From Tardiphaga sp. vice304 (lineage in GTDB: Bacteria > Pseudomonadota > Alphaproteobacteria > Rhizobiales > Xanthobacteraceae): a stretch of 64,000 nt of DNA. The position numbers and the translations under genes are program-made. The DNA lies in NCBI RefSeq assembly GCF_007018905.1, contig NZ_CP041402.1, positions 2,468,001 through 2,532,000 of the forward strand, in the 5' to 3' direction. Below the pieces are notes generated by a model. That model ran no database searches, was not told the DNA's origin, and was given only the letters and a program-made list of their open reading frames with translations. Below are positions 47,162 through 55,873 of this stretch, one piece after another. How positions within the stretch are numbered: position 1 is the first letter of the stretch; each line of letters starts with the position of its first letter.

Positions 47162-47194
47162 GACCCGCCCGGCTGTCCCCCCGGGCGGGTCTTT
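47162..47194 (+). terminator. Intrinsic terminator
   Basis: GACCCGCCCGG and CCGGGCGGGTC form an 11-bp stem with an 8-base loop, followed by TTTCGTT. It lies about 215 bases after the anti-sigma stop and ends the sigma/anti-sigma operon or an unseen transcript. Confidence 0.65.
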
Positions 47195-47289
47195 CGTTAA
47201 CTCGTTGCTAACCATCTTTGACCCATGATCCGCCTGCGGCTTGACTTGCCGGACGTCAGGCGTGGTTGGGACCAAGGGCAACTGCGGGA

Positions 47290-47307
47290 GTGTCCAATTT
47301 TGGACAC
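47290..47307. promoter_or_regulatory. 18-bp palindrome upstream of TIGR03809 gene
   Basis: GTGTCCAA-TT-TTGGACAC is a perfect inverted repeat with a two-base centre, 102 bases before the ATG at 47410. Its size and symmetry suit a dimeric regulator. I cannot name the protein. Confidence 0.55.
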
Positions 47308-47409
47308 ATTTCGCTGGACCCCGGGAACTTTTCCTCCGACCATCATCAGGTCTCGGCAATCGATTCGTGTGTTGCTTTTTGCGTCCGTTTCCCTCTCGCG
47401 GACATTTCC

Positions 47410-47880
47410 ATGTCATTGCAGTCTGAATCCGTTACCGGGCGGCAGCTCGTTGAGCGCTGGGCCGACCTCGCCGAACGCCGGCTGGACTACCTGACCGATC
47501 TTTTCGAGAGCGGTCGTTGGCGCCGTTTTCATACCGAGGTCGATTTCCTCGACAATATTCGTGAAGCCAAGGCCGCGGCCGATCGCTGGCGGGGTATGGC
47601 CACCCAGGAGGCGACCGCCGACAACCAGCCGGTGACGTGGTCCTGGCTCGACCGGCCGGACGGCGTGCCGAATTCATATCAGGGCCGCGTGCTGCACGAG
47701 GTGCCGCGGGCGCCACGCGGGGTCCAGGCCCCGACCGTCGTCGAACTGGCCGCGGAGGCGCCGGCCCTGCAGCCGCCGGCCGAGCCGCTGCGTGCCGCGG
47801 CGCCGCACGCCGACTGGCGGCGCGCGCTCGATCCCGACGTGCTGGGCGAGCGCTATCCGATGCTGCGGCCGACGATGTAA
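47410..47880 (+). CDS. TIGR03809 family protein
   Basis: The 156-residue protein begins MSLQSESVTGRQLVERWADLAERRLDYLTDLFESGRWRRFH and holds LDNIREAKAAADRWR, the pattern of the TIGR03809 family, known to me only from Bradyrhizobium-type genomes. No activity is known and there is no signal peptide or membrane segment. The second half is Pro/Ala-rich. It converges with the TIGR03808 gene 55 bases away; the two families are commonly adjacent. Confidence 0.8.
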   Translation: MSLQSESVTGRQLVERWADLAERRLDYLTDLFESGRWRRFHTEVDFLDNIREAKAAADRWRGMATQEATADNQPVTWSWLDRPDGVPNSYQGRVLHEVPRAPRGVQAPTVVELAAEAPALQPPAEPLRAAAPHADWRRALDPDVLGERYPMLRPTM

Positions 47881-47935
47881 CGGATCGCCTGTCGCGTCGT
47901 CACGCAGGGGGGCGTGCCGTTCATCCGGGCTGCGA

Positions 47936-49306
47936 TCAGCGCACCACATTTCCCGACAGGGCGACCTGGGCATATTTCTGCGCGCCATCGGCGGTGAGGT
48001 CCGGCGTCACCGGCCTGGCGTGGTCGAGCCCGACCACGGCGCCGCGCGGCGCGCCGGAGATCAGGTTGCCGCTGATAGCCGCCGTGCCGGCGCCGGGCAT
48101 CACCGAGACGCCGATGCCGACGAAGGCATTGCGCACCACATTGCCGGTGACGGTGACGTCCCGCAGATACTTGCCCCAGCCGGCGACGATGCCGAACGAC
48201 GGCGCATTCTCGATGACGTTGCCGGTGACCGAGGCATCTGCCTCGATATAGATGCCGACGCCGGCATCATCGTCCGGCGCGGTGCCGATCGGGCGCTTCG
48301 GGCGCAGGTTGCGCAAGATATTCCCTTGCACCACCGCGATACGGCCGCCTTCGTTGAAGTTGCAGACGGAGACGCCGACCGCAGCCCCATCGACGGTATT
48401 GTTCGCGATCACCGCGGCCTCGAAGGCGAACTCGGAATACAGCGCGACTTCGCGGACGTCGCTGACGCTGTTGCCGGAGATCTGGATGTTCGACGCCGAA
48501 TTGCCGCGCACGGCGGAGTAGTCGCAATTCTTGATGCGGTTGCCGCGCACGATCACATTGCCGGCACGATACGCATTGATCGCGTTGCCGAACTGGCCGG
48601 AGCCGCCGGGCCCCGCCTTGATGTCCTCGATGCGGTTGTCGATCACCAGCGTGCCGTCGTCGCCGATCGCGCTGCGCAGGATCTCGATGCCGTTGACGCT
48701 GGTGCGAAGGATGGTGTTCTGCGCCACGACCAGGCCCTGCGCGTCCAACGAGACGACGGCGGTGGTCGCGATGTCGGTGAAGCTGTTGCCGGAAATGGCC
48801 CCCGCGATGTTCTCAAGCCAGATGCCGGCAAAGCCGGATCTGGTGATGTCGCATTCGCTGATGCGCAGATCCTTGCCGGCTGTGCAATGGACAAGGCCGC
48901 GGCGGTTCGGCAGCTTGATATCAGAGCCGTCGAGCACCAGGCCGCTGAGGCCGATGTGATCGGCGCCGTCGCTGGCGAGCAGGGAGGCGCCGCCGGAAAA
49001 TTTCAGAATGGTGGCGCCGCGCACGCCGACCAGTTGCGTGCCGGTCGAAAGCCTGAGCGGGCCGCTGCGGTAGGTCCCGGGCGGCAGTGCCAGCGGCACC
49101 TGCGCGCGCGCGGCGTCGTCGATGGCCCGCTGCAGCGCGCGGGTCTGGTCGTCCGGACTGTTCGGCCGCACGCCATATTGCGTGACGTCGCGGCCGAGCG
49201 CCGAGACCGGCGGCGCCGCGCGCGCGGCATCCGTCGTCATGGCGATCGCGCCGGCGGTGAGGCCGGCTGCGGAGGCATTGAGCAGCTGGCGGCGATTGAC
49301 GTCCAT
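47936..49306 (-). CDS. TIGR03808 family TAT-exported beta-helix protein
   Basis: The 456-residue protein starts MDVNRRQLLNASAAGLTAGAIA, a twin-arginine signal, cleaved near AARAAPP. The rest is a right-handed beta-helix made of about 20 short repeats with ISGNSF, VVAQNTI, VIDNRIED, VRGNRIKN and VTGNVVRN strand-turn patterns. It belongs to the TIGR03808 family of TAT-translocated repetitive proteins. It may bind or cut a polysaccharide, but no catalytic residues can be named. The start is the ATG at 49306; the long frame upstream is not used. Confidence 0.88.
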   Translation of the reverse strand: MDVNRRQLLNASAAGLTAGAIAMTTDAARAAPPVSALGRDVTQYGVRPNSPDDQTRALQRAIDDAARAQVPLALPPGTYRSGPLRLSTGTQLVGVRGATILKFSGGASLLASDGADHIGLSGLVLDGSDIKLPNRRGLVHCTAGKDLRISECDITRSGFAGIWLENIAGAISGNSFTDIATTAVVSLDAQGLVVAQNTILRTSVNGIEILRSAIGDDGTLVIDNRIEDIKAGPGGSGQFGNAINAYRAGNVIVRGNRIKNCDYSAVRGNSASNIQISGNSVSDVREVALYSEFAFEAAVIANNTVDGAAVGVSVCNFNEGGRIAVVQGNILRNLRPKRPIGTAPDDDAGVGIYIEADASVTGNVIENAPSFGIVAGWGKYLRDVTVTGNVVRNAFVGIGVSVMPGAGTAAISGNLISGAPRGAVVGLDHARPVTPDLTADGAQKYAQVALSGNVVR

Positions 49307-49658
49307 GGCGTGGCTCCCGGGGGATCGCACTGCTATAGGCAATCCGGCGCCACTGACCATGCCGCGCCGCAGCCCGACAGGCGAGAGCACAAGCCGTCGA
49401 TTGTTGGCAGTAGGGTTAACTGCGTGGCTGCGGCCGCGGAGGAATGCCGCCGTCGCGTGTCCGAATTCGCGCCGTTGAATTGGAACAACGTGGCGCGTGG
49501 TCTCTTGGATTACCGAAGGCGGTCGTTTCCGTCCGGAATTACCCGGCGGTATAGCGCGACGCCTGCCTGTGCTCTCCGTCCACCGCGACCATCGTGACTG
49601 CGCGGCTCCCGCCGCGCTGCCGCTTGCTGGCGCGCGACATCAGCAATGAGAACCATCC
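49307..49658. other. Gap between beta-helix gene and aldehyde dehydrogenase gene
   Basis: This 352-base gap carries divergent promoters. A GGAAC at about 49483 resembles the -35 of an ECF/general stress promoter, but no CGTT follows at the right distance. I see no hairpin, repeat or coding frame. Confidence 0.35.
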
Positions 49659-51041
49659 ATGGCCTATCAAAGCATCAACCCCACCAGCGGCAAACTGCTC
49701 AAGACGTTCGAGCCGCTGACTGCGCCGCAGCTCGACGACAAGCTGGCGGTGGCGGCGCGCTGCTATGACATCTGGCGGCATAAGTCCTATGCCGAGCGCG
49801 CGGTGATCGTGAACAAGGCTGCCGCCCTGCTGCATGACCAGGTCGAGGCTTACGCCCGTATCATGACGCTGGAAATGGGCAAGCGGATCGGCGAGGCTCG
49901 AGGCGAGGTCGAGTTCAGCGCCAGCATCCTGGCGTATTATGCCAAGAATGCCGAGCGCTTCCTGGCGCCACAGAAACTCAATCCGACCGCTGGCGAAGCC
50001 CATATGGAGAGCAGTCCGATCGGCGTGATCTTCGGCGTCCAGCCGTGGAATTTTCCCTATTACCAGCTGGCCCGCGTCGCCGGTCCGCAACTGATGGCCG
50101 GCAATGTGCTCGTCGTGAAGCATGCCGCCATCGTCCCGCAATCCGCGCTGGCCTTCGAGAAATTATGGGTGGACGCGGGCGCGCCGGTCGGCCTCTACAC
50201 CAACCTGTTCATCACCCACGATCAGTCGGACACCATCATCGACGATCCCCGCGTCAAGGGCGTGGCGCTGACCGGCAGCGTGGCGGCCGGCCGCAGCATC
50301 GCCGCGCGCGCCGGACAGAATCTCAAGCCGTCGTCGATGGAGCTCGGCGGCAGCGATGCCTTCATCGTGCTGGAGGACGCCGATCTCGAGCACACCGTGA
50401 AATGGGCGGTGTGGGGCCGCATGTACAACGACGGTCAGACCTGCTGCGCCGCCAAGCGTTTCATCGTCGTCGACAGCGTTGCCGACGCGTTTCTCGAGAA
50501 ATTCAAGCGGGCGCTTGGCGCGCTCGAAGCCGGCGATCCGCTCGACGAGAAGACCACGCTCGGCCCGCTGTCGTCGGAAGCCGCCCTTGTGCAACTGCTC
50601 GACCAGGTCGACAAGGCTGTCGCTGGCGGCGCCAAGCTGGTGCTGGGCGGCAAGCGCGTCGATCGGCCGGGCTTCTATATGCAGCCGACCATCCTGACCG
50701 ATGTGAAGCCCGGCAACCCGGCGTTCCGCGACGAGTTCTTTGGCCCGGTGGCGATGTTCTTCCGCGTGAAAGACGAGGAGGCTGCGATCGCACTCGCCAA
50801 TGATTCCGATTTCGGCCTCGGCGGCTCCGTGTTCACCGCGGACCTCGCCCGCGGCCGGCGCGTGGCCAGCCGGATCGATACCGGGATGATGTTCGTCAAC
50901 AACCTATCGTGGACTGACGCCGAACTGCCGTTCGGTGGCATCAAGAATTCCGGCTACGGGCGCGAACTCGGCGACATGGGCATTCAGGCCTTCGTCAACA
51001 AGAAGCTGGTACGCATCAATACTGTGGACGCGCCGCTGTAG
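49659..51041 (+). CDS. NAD(P)-dependent succinate-semialdehyde-type dehydrogenase
   Basis: The 460-residue aldehyde dehydrogenase has the oxyanion Asn in FGVQPWNFPYYQ, the general base in MELGGSDAF and the catalytic Cys in NDGQTCCAAKR, with a second Cys beside it. The start MAYQSINPTSGKLLKTFEP is that of the short succinate-semialdehyde dehydrogenase (Sad/GabD) group, about 25 residues shorter than GabD itself. It oxidises aldehydes to acids. Two alcohol dehydrogenases follow, so it may be part of an alcohol-aldehyde-acid series. Confidence 0.9.
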   Translation: MAYQSINPTSGKLLKTFEPLTAPQLDDKLAVAARCYDIWRHKSYAERAVIVNKAAALLHDQVEAYARIMTLEMGKRIGEARGEVEFSASILAYYAKNAERFLAPQKLNPTAGEAHMESSPIGVIFGVQPWNFPYYQLARVAGPQLMAGNVLVVKHAAIVPQSALAFEKLWVDAGAPVGLYTNLFITHDQSDTIIDDPRVKGVALTGSVAAGRSIAARAGQNLKPSSMELGGSDAFIVLEDADLEHTVKWAVWGRMYNDGQTCCAAKRFIVVDSVADAFLEKFKRALGALEAGDPLDEKTTLGPLSSEAALVQLLDQVDKAVAGGAKLVLGGKRVDRPGFYMQPTILTDVKPGNPAFRDEFFGPVAMFFRVKDEEAAIALANDSDFGLGGSVFTADLARGRRVASRIDTGMMFVNNLSWTDAELPFGGIKNSGYGRELGDMGIQAFVNKKLVRINTVDAPL

Positions 51042-51124
51042 CCCGTCGCGCGCGATCTCTTTCAACGGACAATGCGCAGCCGTCGCGTCGCCCACTCCGC
51101 TTCCTCTTTGAACAGGACATCGTC

Positions 51125-52159
51125 ATGGCACTGAAGATGCAATGCGCCGTCGTTGAAGAATTCGGCAAACCTCTGCAATTGCGGGAGTGGGATGTGCCCA
51201 CGCCCGGTCCCGGCCAGATCCTCGTCAAGACCGAGGCCTGCGGCGTCTGTCACACCGACCTGCACGCCGCCAGCGGCGACTGGCCGCTGAAGCCGAAGCT
51301 GCCGTTCATTCCCGGTCATGAGGGCATCGGTCGTGTGGCCGCCGTTGGGGCCGGCGTCACCATCGTGAAGGAGGGCGACCGCGTCGGCGTGCCCTGGCTA
51401 TATTCGGCCTGCGGCCATTGCGAACACTGTCTCGCGGCGTGGGAGACGGTGTGCGGCGAAGCGGAGTTCGGCGGCTACACCAAGAACGGCGGCTTCGCCG
51501 AATATATCATTGCCGATCCCAATTATGTCGCCCACATCCCGGACGGGCTGAAGCCGCAGCAGGCCGCGCCGCTGATCTGCGCCGGCATCACCACCTACAA
51601 GGGCATCAAGGAGGCCGAGGTCAGGCCCGGCGAATGGATCGCGATCTCCGGCGCCGGCGGCCTCGGGCATCTGGCGATACAGTACGCCAAGGCGATGGGA
51701 TTGCAGGTCTGCGCCGTCGACATCGACGACGGCAAGCTGGCGCATGCCACGCGGCTCGGCGCCGATCTCGTGGTCAACGCCAAAGCTCCGGATGCGGTGG
51801 AAGCGGTGCGCAAGGGCACCAGCGGCGGCGCGCATGGCGTGTTGATCACGGCGCCGTCGCTCGGCGCCTTCAAGCAGGGCATCGGCATGGCCCGCAAGCG
51901 CGGCACCTGCGTGCTGGTCGGGCTGCCGCCCGGCGAGTTTCCGGTACCGCTGTTCGACGTGGTGGCCAACTGCATCACCATTCGCGGCTCCTTCGTCGGC
52001 ACCCGCAGTGACATGGCCGAGGCTTTGGCATTCGGCGCCGAAGGCAAGGTCAAGGCGGACATCGAACTGCAGCCGCTGTCGGCGATCAACTCGGTGTTCG
52101 ACCGCCTGAAGACCGGCGACGTGCCGGCCCGCGTCGTGCTCGACATCAGCGCAAGCTGA
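51125..52159 (+). CDS. adhP: Zinc-dependent alcohol dehydrogenase (AdhP-like)
   Basis: The 344-residue medium-chain dehydrogenase has the catalytic zinc site ACGVCHTDLH and PGHEGIG, four structural-zinc Cys in CGHCEHC plus the Cys after ETV, and the NAD loop GAGGLGHLAIQYAKA. It starts MALKMQCAVVEEFGKPLQL. It oxidises ethanol and similar short alcohols. It follows the aldehyde dehydrogenase by about 80 bases on the same strand. Confidence 0.92.
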   Translation: MALKMQCAVVEEFGKPLQLREWDVPTPGPGQILVKTEACGVCHTDLHAASGDWPLKPKLPFIPGHEGIGRVAAVGAGVTIVKEGDRVGVPWLYSACGHCEHCLAAWETVCGEAEFGGYTKNGGFAEYIIADPNYVAHIPDGLKPQQAAPLICAGITTYKGIKEAEVRPGEWIAISGAGGLGHLAIQYAKAMGLQVCAVDIDDGKLAHATRLGADLVVNAKAPDAVEAVRKGTSGGAHGVLITAPSLGAFKQGIGMARKRGTCVLVGLPPGEFPVPLFDVVANCITIRGSFVGTRSDMAEALAFGAEGKVKADIELQPLSAINSVFDRLKTGDVPARVVLDISAS

Positions 52160-52281
52160 GCCGGCCGCCGGCTTTCGACAACCCGGCAACCTCTCATCCT
52201 CGCTGCGATCGCAGCGGGGACGGCGACGCTCTGCCCCGTGGCCGGGCGATTTGAATTGAAGACAGATGAAAGCAGTCATTG

Positions 52282-53337
52282 ATGATCACCGTTAAGGGTT
52301 ATGGCACACCGGCCTTCGACAAGCCGCTGGCTCCCGTGGCCGTTTTGCGTCGCGAGCTGCGGCCGCACGATGTGCGCATCGACATCCAATTTTGCGGCAT
52401 CTGCCACAGCGACCTCCACGTCGTCCGCAACGAATGGCACAACACCATCTATCCGACCGTGCCCGGCCACGAGATCGTCGGCCGGGTCCTCGAGGTCGGC
52501 GGCCACGTCAAGAGCTTCAAGCCGGGCGACACGGTCGCGGTCGGCTGCCTCGTCGATAGCTGCATGACCTGCGCGTCGTGCAAGGAGGACCTCGAACAAT
52601 TCTGCGAGAGCGGCGCGACCCAGACCTACAATTCAAAGGACCGCGTCGACGGCTCCGTCACCAAGGGCGGCTATTCCGAGAGCGTCGTCGTCACCGAGCA
52701 CTTCGTGCTGCGGGTGCCCGGCAACCTAGACATCAGCCGCGTTGCGCCGCTGGTCTGCGCTGGCATCACCACCTATTCGCCGCTGCGCCACTGGAAGGTT
52801 GGTCCGGGCAGTAAGGTCGGCGTGGTCGGCCTCGGCGGTCTCGGCCACATGGCGCTCAAGCTGGCGCACGCCTTCGGCGCCGACGTCACCATGATCAGCA
52901 CCTCGCCCGGCAAGGAAGCCGATGCGCGCCGGCTCGGTGCCCACCACTTCCTGCTGTCGAAGGATGAAGCCGCAATGAAGGCGTCGGCCAATCATTTCGA
53001 CTTCATCCTCGATACCGTGCCGTCCGGCCACCCGCTGGATCCGCTGGTGGCGCTGTTGAAGCGTGACGGCGACTTGGTGCTGGTCGGCGCCATCGAACCG
53101 ATGCCCGGCTTCAACGCGGCGCCCCTGGTCGGCCTGCGCAAGACCATCGCCGGTTCGCTGATCGGCGGCATCAAGGAAACCCAGGAGATGCTCGACTTCT
53201 GCGGCAAGCACAATGTCCTGCCCGATTGCGAGATGATCGCCATCCAGGACATCAACGAGGCCTATGAGCGGATGATCCGCAACGACGTGAAGTACCGCTT
53301 CGTGATCGACATGGCCTCGCTGAAGGCCAATCACTGA
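52282..53337 (+). CDS. NADPH-type alcohol/aldehyde dehydrogenase (YahK-like)
   Basis: The 351-residue protein is of the cinnamyl-alcohol-dehydrogenase-like group: CGICHSDLHVVRNEW, VPGHEIVGRV, VAVGCLVDSCMTCASCKEDLEQFC with four structural Cys, GGYSE and GLGGLGHMALKLA. It reduces aldehydes, usually with NADPH (the residue after the last strand is Ser rather than Asp). The ATG at 52282 is used; a TTG just before is less likely. The transcript ends at the hairpin that follows. Confidence 0.92.
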   Translation: MITVKGYGTPAFDKPLAPVAVLRRELRPHDVRIDIQFCGICHSDLHVVRNEWHNTIYPTVPGHEIVGRVLEVGGHVKSFKPGDTVAVGCLVDSCMTCASCKEDLEQFCESGATQTYNSKDRVDGSVTKGGYSESVVVTEHFVLRVPGNLDISRVAPLVCAGITTYSPLRHWKVGPGSKVGVVGLGGLGHMALKLAHAFGADVTMISTSPGKEADARRLGAHHFLLSKDEAAMKASANHFDFILDTVPSGHPLDPLVALLKRDGDLVLVGAIEPMPGFNAAPLVGLRKTIAGSLIGGIKETQEMLDFCGKHNVLPDCEMIAIQDINEAYERMIRNDVKYRFVIDMASLKANH

Positions 53338-53344
53338 CAAAACA

Positions 53345-53380
53345 GCTGCCGTTGCTTTTCCAGCAACGGCAGCCGTTTTG
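53345..53380 (+). terminator. Intrinsic terminator
   Basis: GCTGCCGTTGC-TTTTCCA-GCAACGGCAGC is a perfect 11-bp stem with a 7-base loop, followed by CGTTTTG. It lies eight bases after the dehydrogenase stop and probably ends the series of three genes. Confidence 0.85.
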
Positions 53381-53444
53381 CCGATTGGTTTGTAGCCAGG
53401 ACGTATCGCATCCGCGCGCCGCGTTGCTGCGACAAGGACAACAA

Positions 53445-53708
53445 CTACGCCGCGCGCCCCTTCAGCAATTGCTGGAATTCCTCTTCGGCGCGGGCGTCGC
53501 GCTCGTTCTTTTCAGGACATTCGTCAGCCTCGGCCTGGCAGGGGCGGATCTCGTAATCATTGTCGAGCATCCGACGAGGCGTCGGTTGGCCAGTCTTGGC
53601 CTCGACGTCGGTCACCAGACCGCTGTCGGCCGCCAGTTTCCAGACGTCGGCTTCGGTCGGATAGGACTTGCTCAATTTCGCATCGTCGCTGAACAGCGCA
53701 TAGGGCAT
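53445..53708 (-). CDS. Small conserved hypothetical protein
   Basis: The 87-residue protein begins MPYALFSDDAKLSKSYPTEADVWKLAADSGLV and ends RDARAEEEFQQLLKGRAA. GGAG lies upstream of the ATG at 53708; an upstream ATG (53768) would add 20 residues. It is charged and soluble, with two Cys (RPCQAEADEC). I recall similar short proteins in Bradyrhizobium genomes but know no function. It sits between the terminator and the MFS gene. Confidence 0.65.
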   Translation of the reverse strand: MPYALFSDDAKLSKSYPTEADVWKLAADSGLVTDVEAKTGQPTPRRMLDNDYEIRPCQAEADECPEKNERDARAEEEFQQLLKGRAA

Positions 53709-53805
53709 CGGATCGCTCCGGTAAAAGACGTTAACGTTGCAGAACGGCGGAGGGTCCTTTTCGAGCACGTCGCGCAGGACATGCCGGACCAGCGCCCGTG
53801 GAGGC

Positions 53806-55053
53806 TCAGTTCACCATCTTGTGAGGCGTGAACAGACGGCCCTTCTCCACGATCGCGACGACGCTCAGAGCCGCCAGCGTGCAGATGAAGAACCCGGTGG
53901 CGAACGGCATCAGCGTGCCGTCATAGTCCTGGCCGATGATAGTGCCGATACCGATGCCGAGCAGGGTGGTGATGGTGCCATACAGCGACGAGGCGGTGCC
54001 GGCGATGTGACCCTGCGGTTCCATCGCCAGTGCGGTGAAATTGGAAAACACCAGGCCGAAGGCGAACATCATCAGCGCCGAGAGCACCATGAACAGAGGC
54101 AGCGTCATCATGTCGAACCTCACGGCCGCCAGCATGACGGCTGCGACCATGACGTAGCCGACCAGCGCGCCATGCGAGATCACGCGCATGCCGAGCGAGC
54201 CTACGAATCGCGAATTCATGAAGCCGGCAATGGCCACGCCGACTGCGATGGCGGCAAAGGCCAGCGGGAAGTAATGGCCGAGATGGAAGATCTCGGTGAA
54301 CACCTGTTGCGCGGTGAACACGAAGGCAAACAGCGTTCCGATCACGCCGCCGGCGGCCAGCGCATAGCCCAGCGTCTGCCGGTTGGTGATGGTCTGGCGA
54401 TAGGCGGAGAGCACGTCACCGAGCGCCAGCGAGCGGCGTTCCGACACCGGCAGCGTTTCCGGCAGCCGCAGCGCGCACCAGATCAGCGCCGCAAAGCCGT
54501 ACACCATCAGCACGATGAAGATGCCGCGCCACTGCGCCAGCAGCATGATGGTCTGGCCGATCGCCGGCGCCACGACCGGCACGGCGATGAACACCATCAT
54601 CACCAGCGACATCACGCTGGCCATGCGGCGGCCGGCATAGCAGTCGCGCACCACGGAGGTGGCGATGACGCGGGTGGCCGAGGTTCCCAGCCCCTGCAGC
54701 GCGCGCGCCAGCAGCAGCGTCTCGAACGACGGCGCCAGGATCGCCAAAACGCTGGCCGCGCAATACATGGACATCCCGAGCAGCAGCACCGGGCGGCGAC
54801 CGAAGCGGTCGGACAGCGGGCCGATGATGAACTGGCCGAGGCCGAAACCGAGCAGGAAGGTCGACAGCACGGTCTGCAACCGATTGGCGTCGGAAATCCG
54901 GAAGGCCGCGCCGATGTCCGGCAGCGACGGCAGCATGATGTCCATGGCCAGCGGGTTGAGCGCCATGATCGAGGCGATCACCAGGACGAATTCCGGGAAT
55001 CGCATCGGTCGATGCGTCGAAGACACCCAGGCGTCGGCATTGATGTCAGTCAC
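53806..55053 (-). CDS. Bcr/CflA-type multidrug MFS transporter
   Basis: The 415-residue protein has 12 membrane segments. The early MALNPLAMDIMLPSLPDIG and LGFGLGQFIIGPLSDRFGRRPVLLLG carry the MFS motif A, and ARALQGLGTSATRVIATSVVRDCYAG the Bcr/CflA motif C-like segment. It exports small drugs or metabolites by proton exchange. It starts at a GTG (55053) with AGGA upstream. It is alone, convergent to the hypothetical gene. Confidence 0.92.
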   Translation of the reverse strand: MTDINADAWVSSTHRPMRFPEFVLVIASIMALNPLAMDIMLPSLPDIGAAFRISDANRLQTVLSTFLLGFGLGQFIIGPLSDRFGRRPVLLLGMSMYCAASVLAILAPSFETLLLARALQGLGTSATRVIATSVVRDCYAGRRMASVMSLVMMVFIAVPVVAPAIGQTIMLLAQWRGIFIVLMVYGFAALIWCALRLPETLPVSERRSLALGDVLSAYRQTITNRQTLGYALAAGGVIGTLFAFVFTAQQVFTEIFHLGHYFPLAFAAIAVGVAIAGFMNSRFVGSLGMRVISHGALVGYVMVAAVMLAAVRFDMMTLPLFMVLSALMMFAFGLVFSNFTALAMEPQGHIAGTASSLYGTITTLLGIGIGTIIGQDYDGTLMPFATGFFICTLAALSVVAIVEKGRLFTPHKMVN

Positions 55054-55227
55054 GTCGCGGAATCCTCACAGGAGACGGCAGTTATCGTGGGGATGCTGCG
55101 TTGCACAAGCGTTTTTGGGCATGGCAGCTTCGCAAATGCGGATTGGGGAACCAGGCAACAGCGGTGCTCTGTCACCTTTCCCATCGAGGAGAGGACGGAT
55201 TTTGAAGCAATCCGGCGCATCAAGGCG

Positions 55228-55872
55228 CTATGGCTGAGTCTTGCGGCGGGAAACCCGGGTCAGCCGCACGGTTTCCCGCAGCAGCGCCTCGCCGGCCTCC
55301 AGCAATTGCGGCATCGTCAACCGGCGCGGGCGGGGATCGCGGGCCAGCAGCGGTACATGGATGAAGGCAGCCAGTGCCGGGCCGCATGGCGCCTGCGTCG
55401 CCTCGATGCCGCGCCAGGAGAGGTAATTGCAGAGATAGCGGCCGGCATCGCGGGAGGGCCGGATATCCAAACCGCTGCGCAGACCCGCGCGCAGCAGCGC
55501 GTGTGTATGCGGGCCGAAGGGCTGGGGTCCCGCGCCCGGCACGATCGCGGATTGCCGGACGCGCGTGTGTTCGGCATCGGGCCACAGCAGCGTGACGTCG
55601 TTGCGCGCGCGGGTCTCGACCCGGATGAACGGCGTGCGCGCCGCCAGGCCGAACATCAGCAGCGCATCGGGACGGTGCTGTGCCAGGAGCCGCGGCAATT
55701 CGCGATCAACGGCGCCGTAGCTCACCGGGAAGACATGCGCGATGCGGAGAATGTCGGCGAACGCCGGACGGCGCAGGGTCGCCAGCCGCGTTACCAGCGC
55801 AGGCGTCGGATTGAACCGCGCGCCGGGAAACGGGCCGAAGCCGGTGATCAGGATGCGCAAGGGCGTGGCCAT
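55228..55872 (-). CDS. pcp: Pyroglutamyl-peptidase I
   Basis: Pcp removes N-terminal pyroglutamate from peptides. The 214-residue C15 peptidase has the start ILITGFGPFPGARFNPT, the catalytic Glu in IRVETRARN, the Cys in SRDAGRYLCNYLSWRG and the His in AAFIHVPLL. It ends the methylmalonyl-CoA operon, starting one base after the meaB stop, so it is probably co-transcribed; a role with the mutase is not expected. Confidence 0.9.
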   Translation of the reverse strand: MATPLRILITGFGPFPGARFNPTPALVTRLATLRRPAFADILRIAHVFPVSYGAVDRELPRLLAQHRPDALLMFGLAARTPFIRVETRARNDVTLLWPDAEHTRVRQSAIVPGAGPQPFGPHTHALLRAGLRSGLDIRPSRDAGRYLCNYLSWRGIEATQAPCGPALAAFIHVPLLARDPRPRRLTMPQLLEAGEALLRETVRLTRVSRRKTQP

Positions 55873-55873
55873 C

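Larger units (their letters stand above)
46946..47409. other. Gap after anti-sigma gene
   Basis: This 464-base stretch holds the terminator at 47162 and the palindrome at 47290 listed separately. The first 200 bases show GC-rich sequence with no frame of coding character. Confidence 0.4.

Noticed and set aside
49483..49510. GGAAC box as a possible general-stress (EcfG) promoter
   Set aside because: No CGTT at the needed 16-19 base distance was found.
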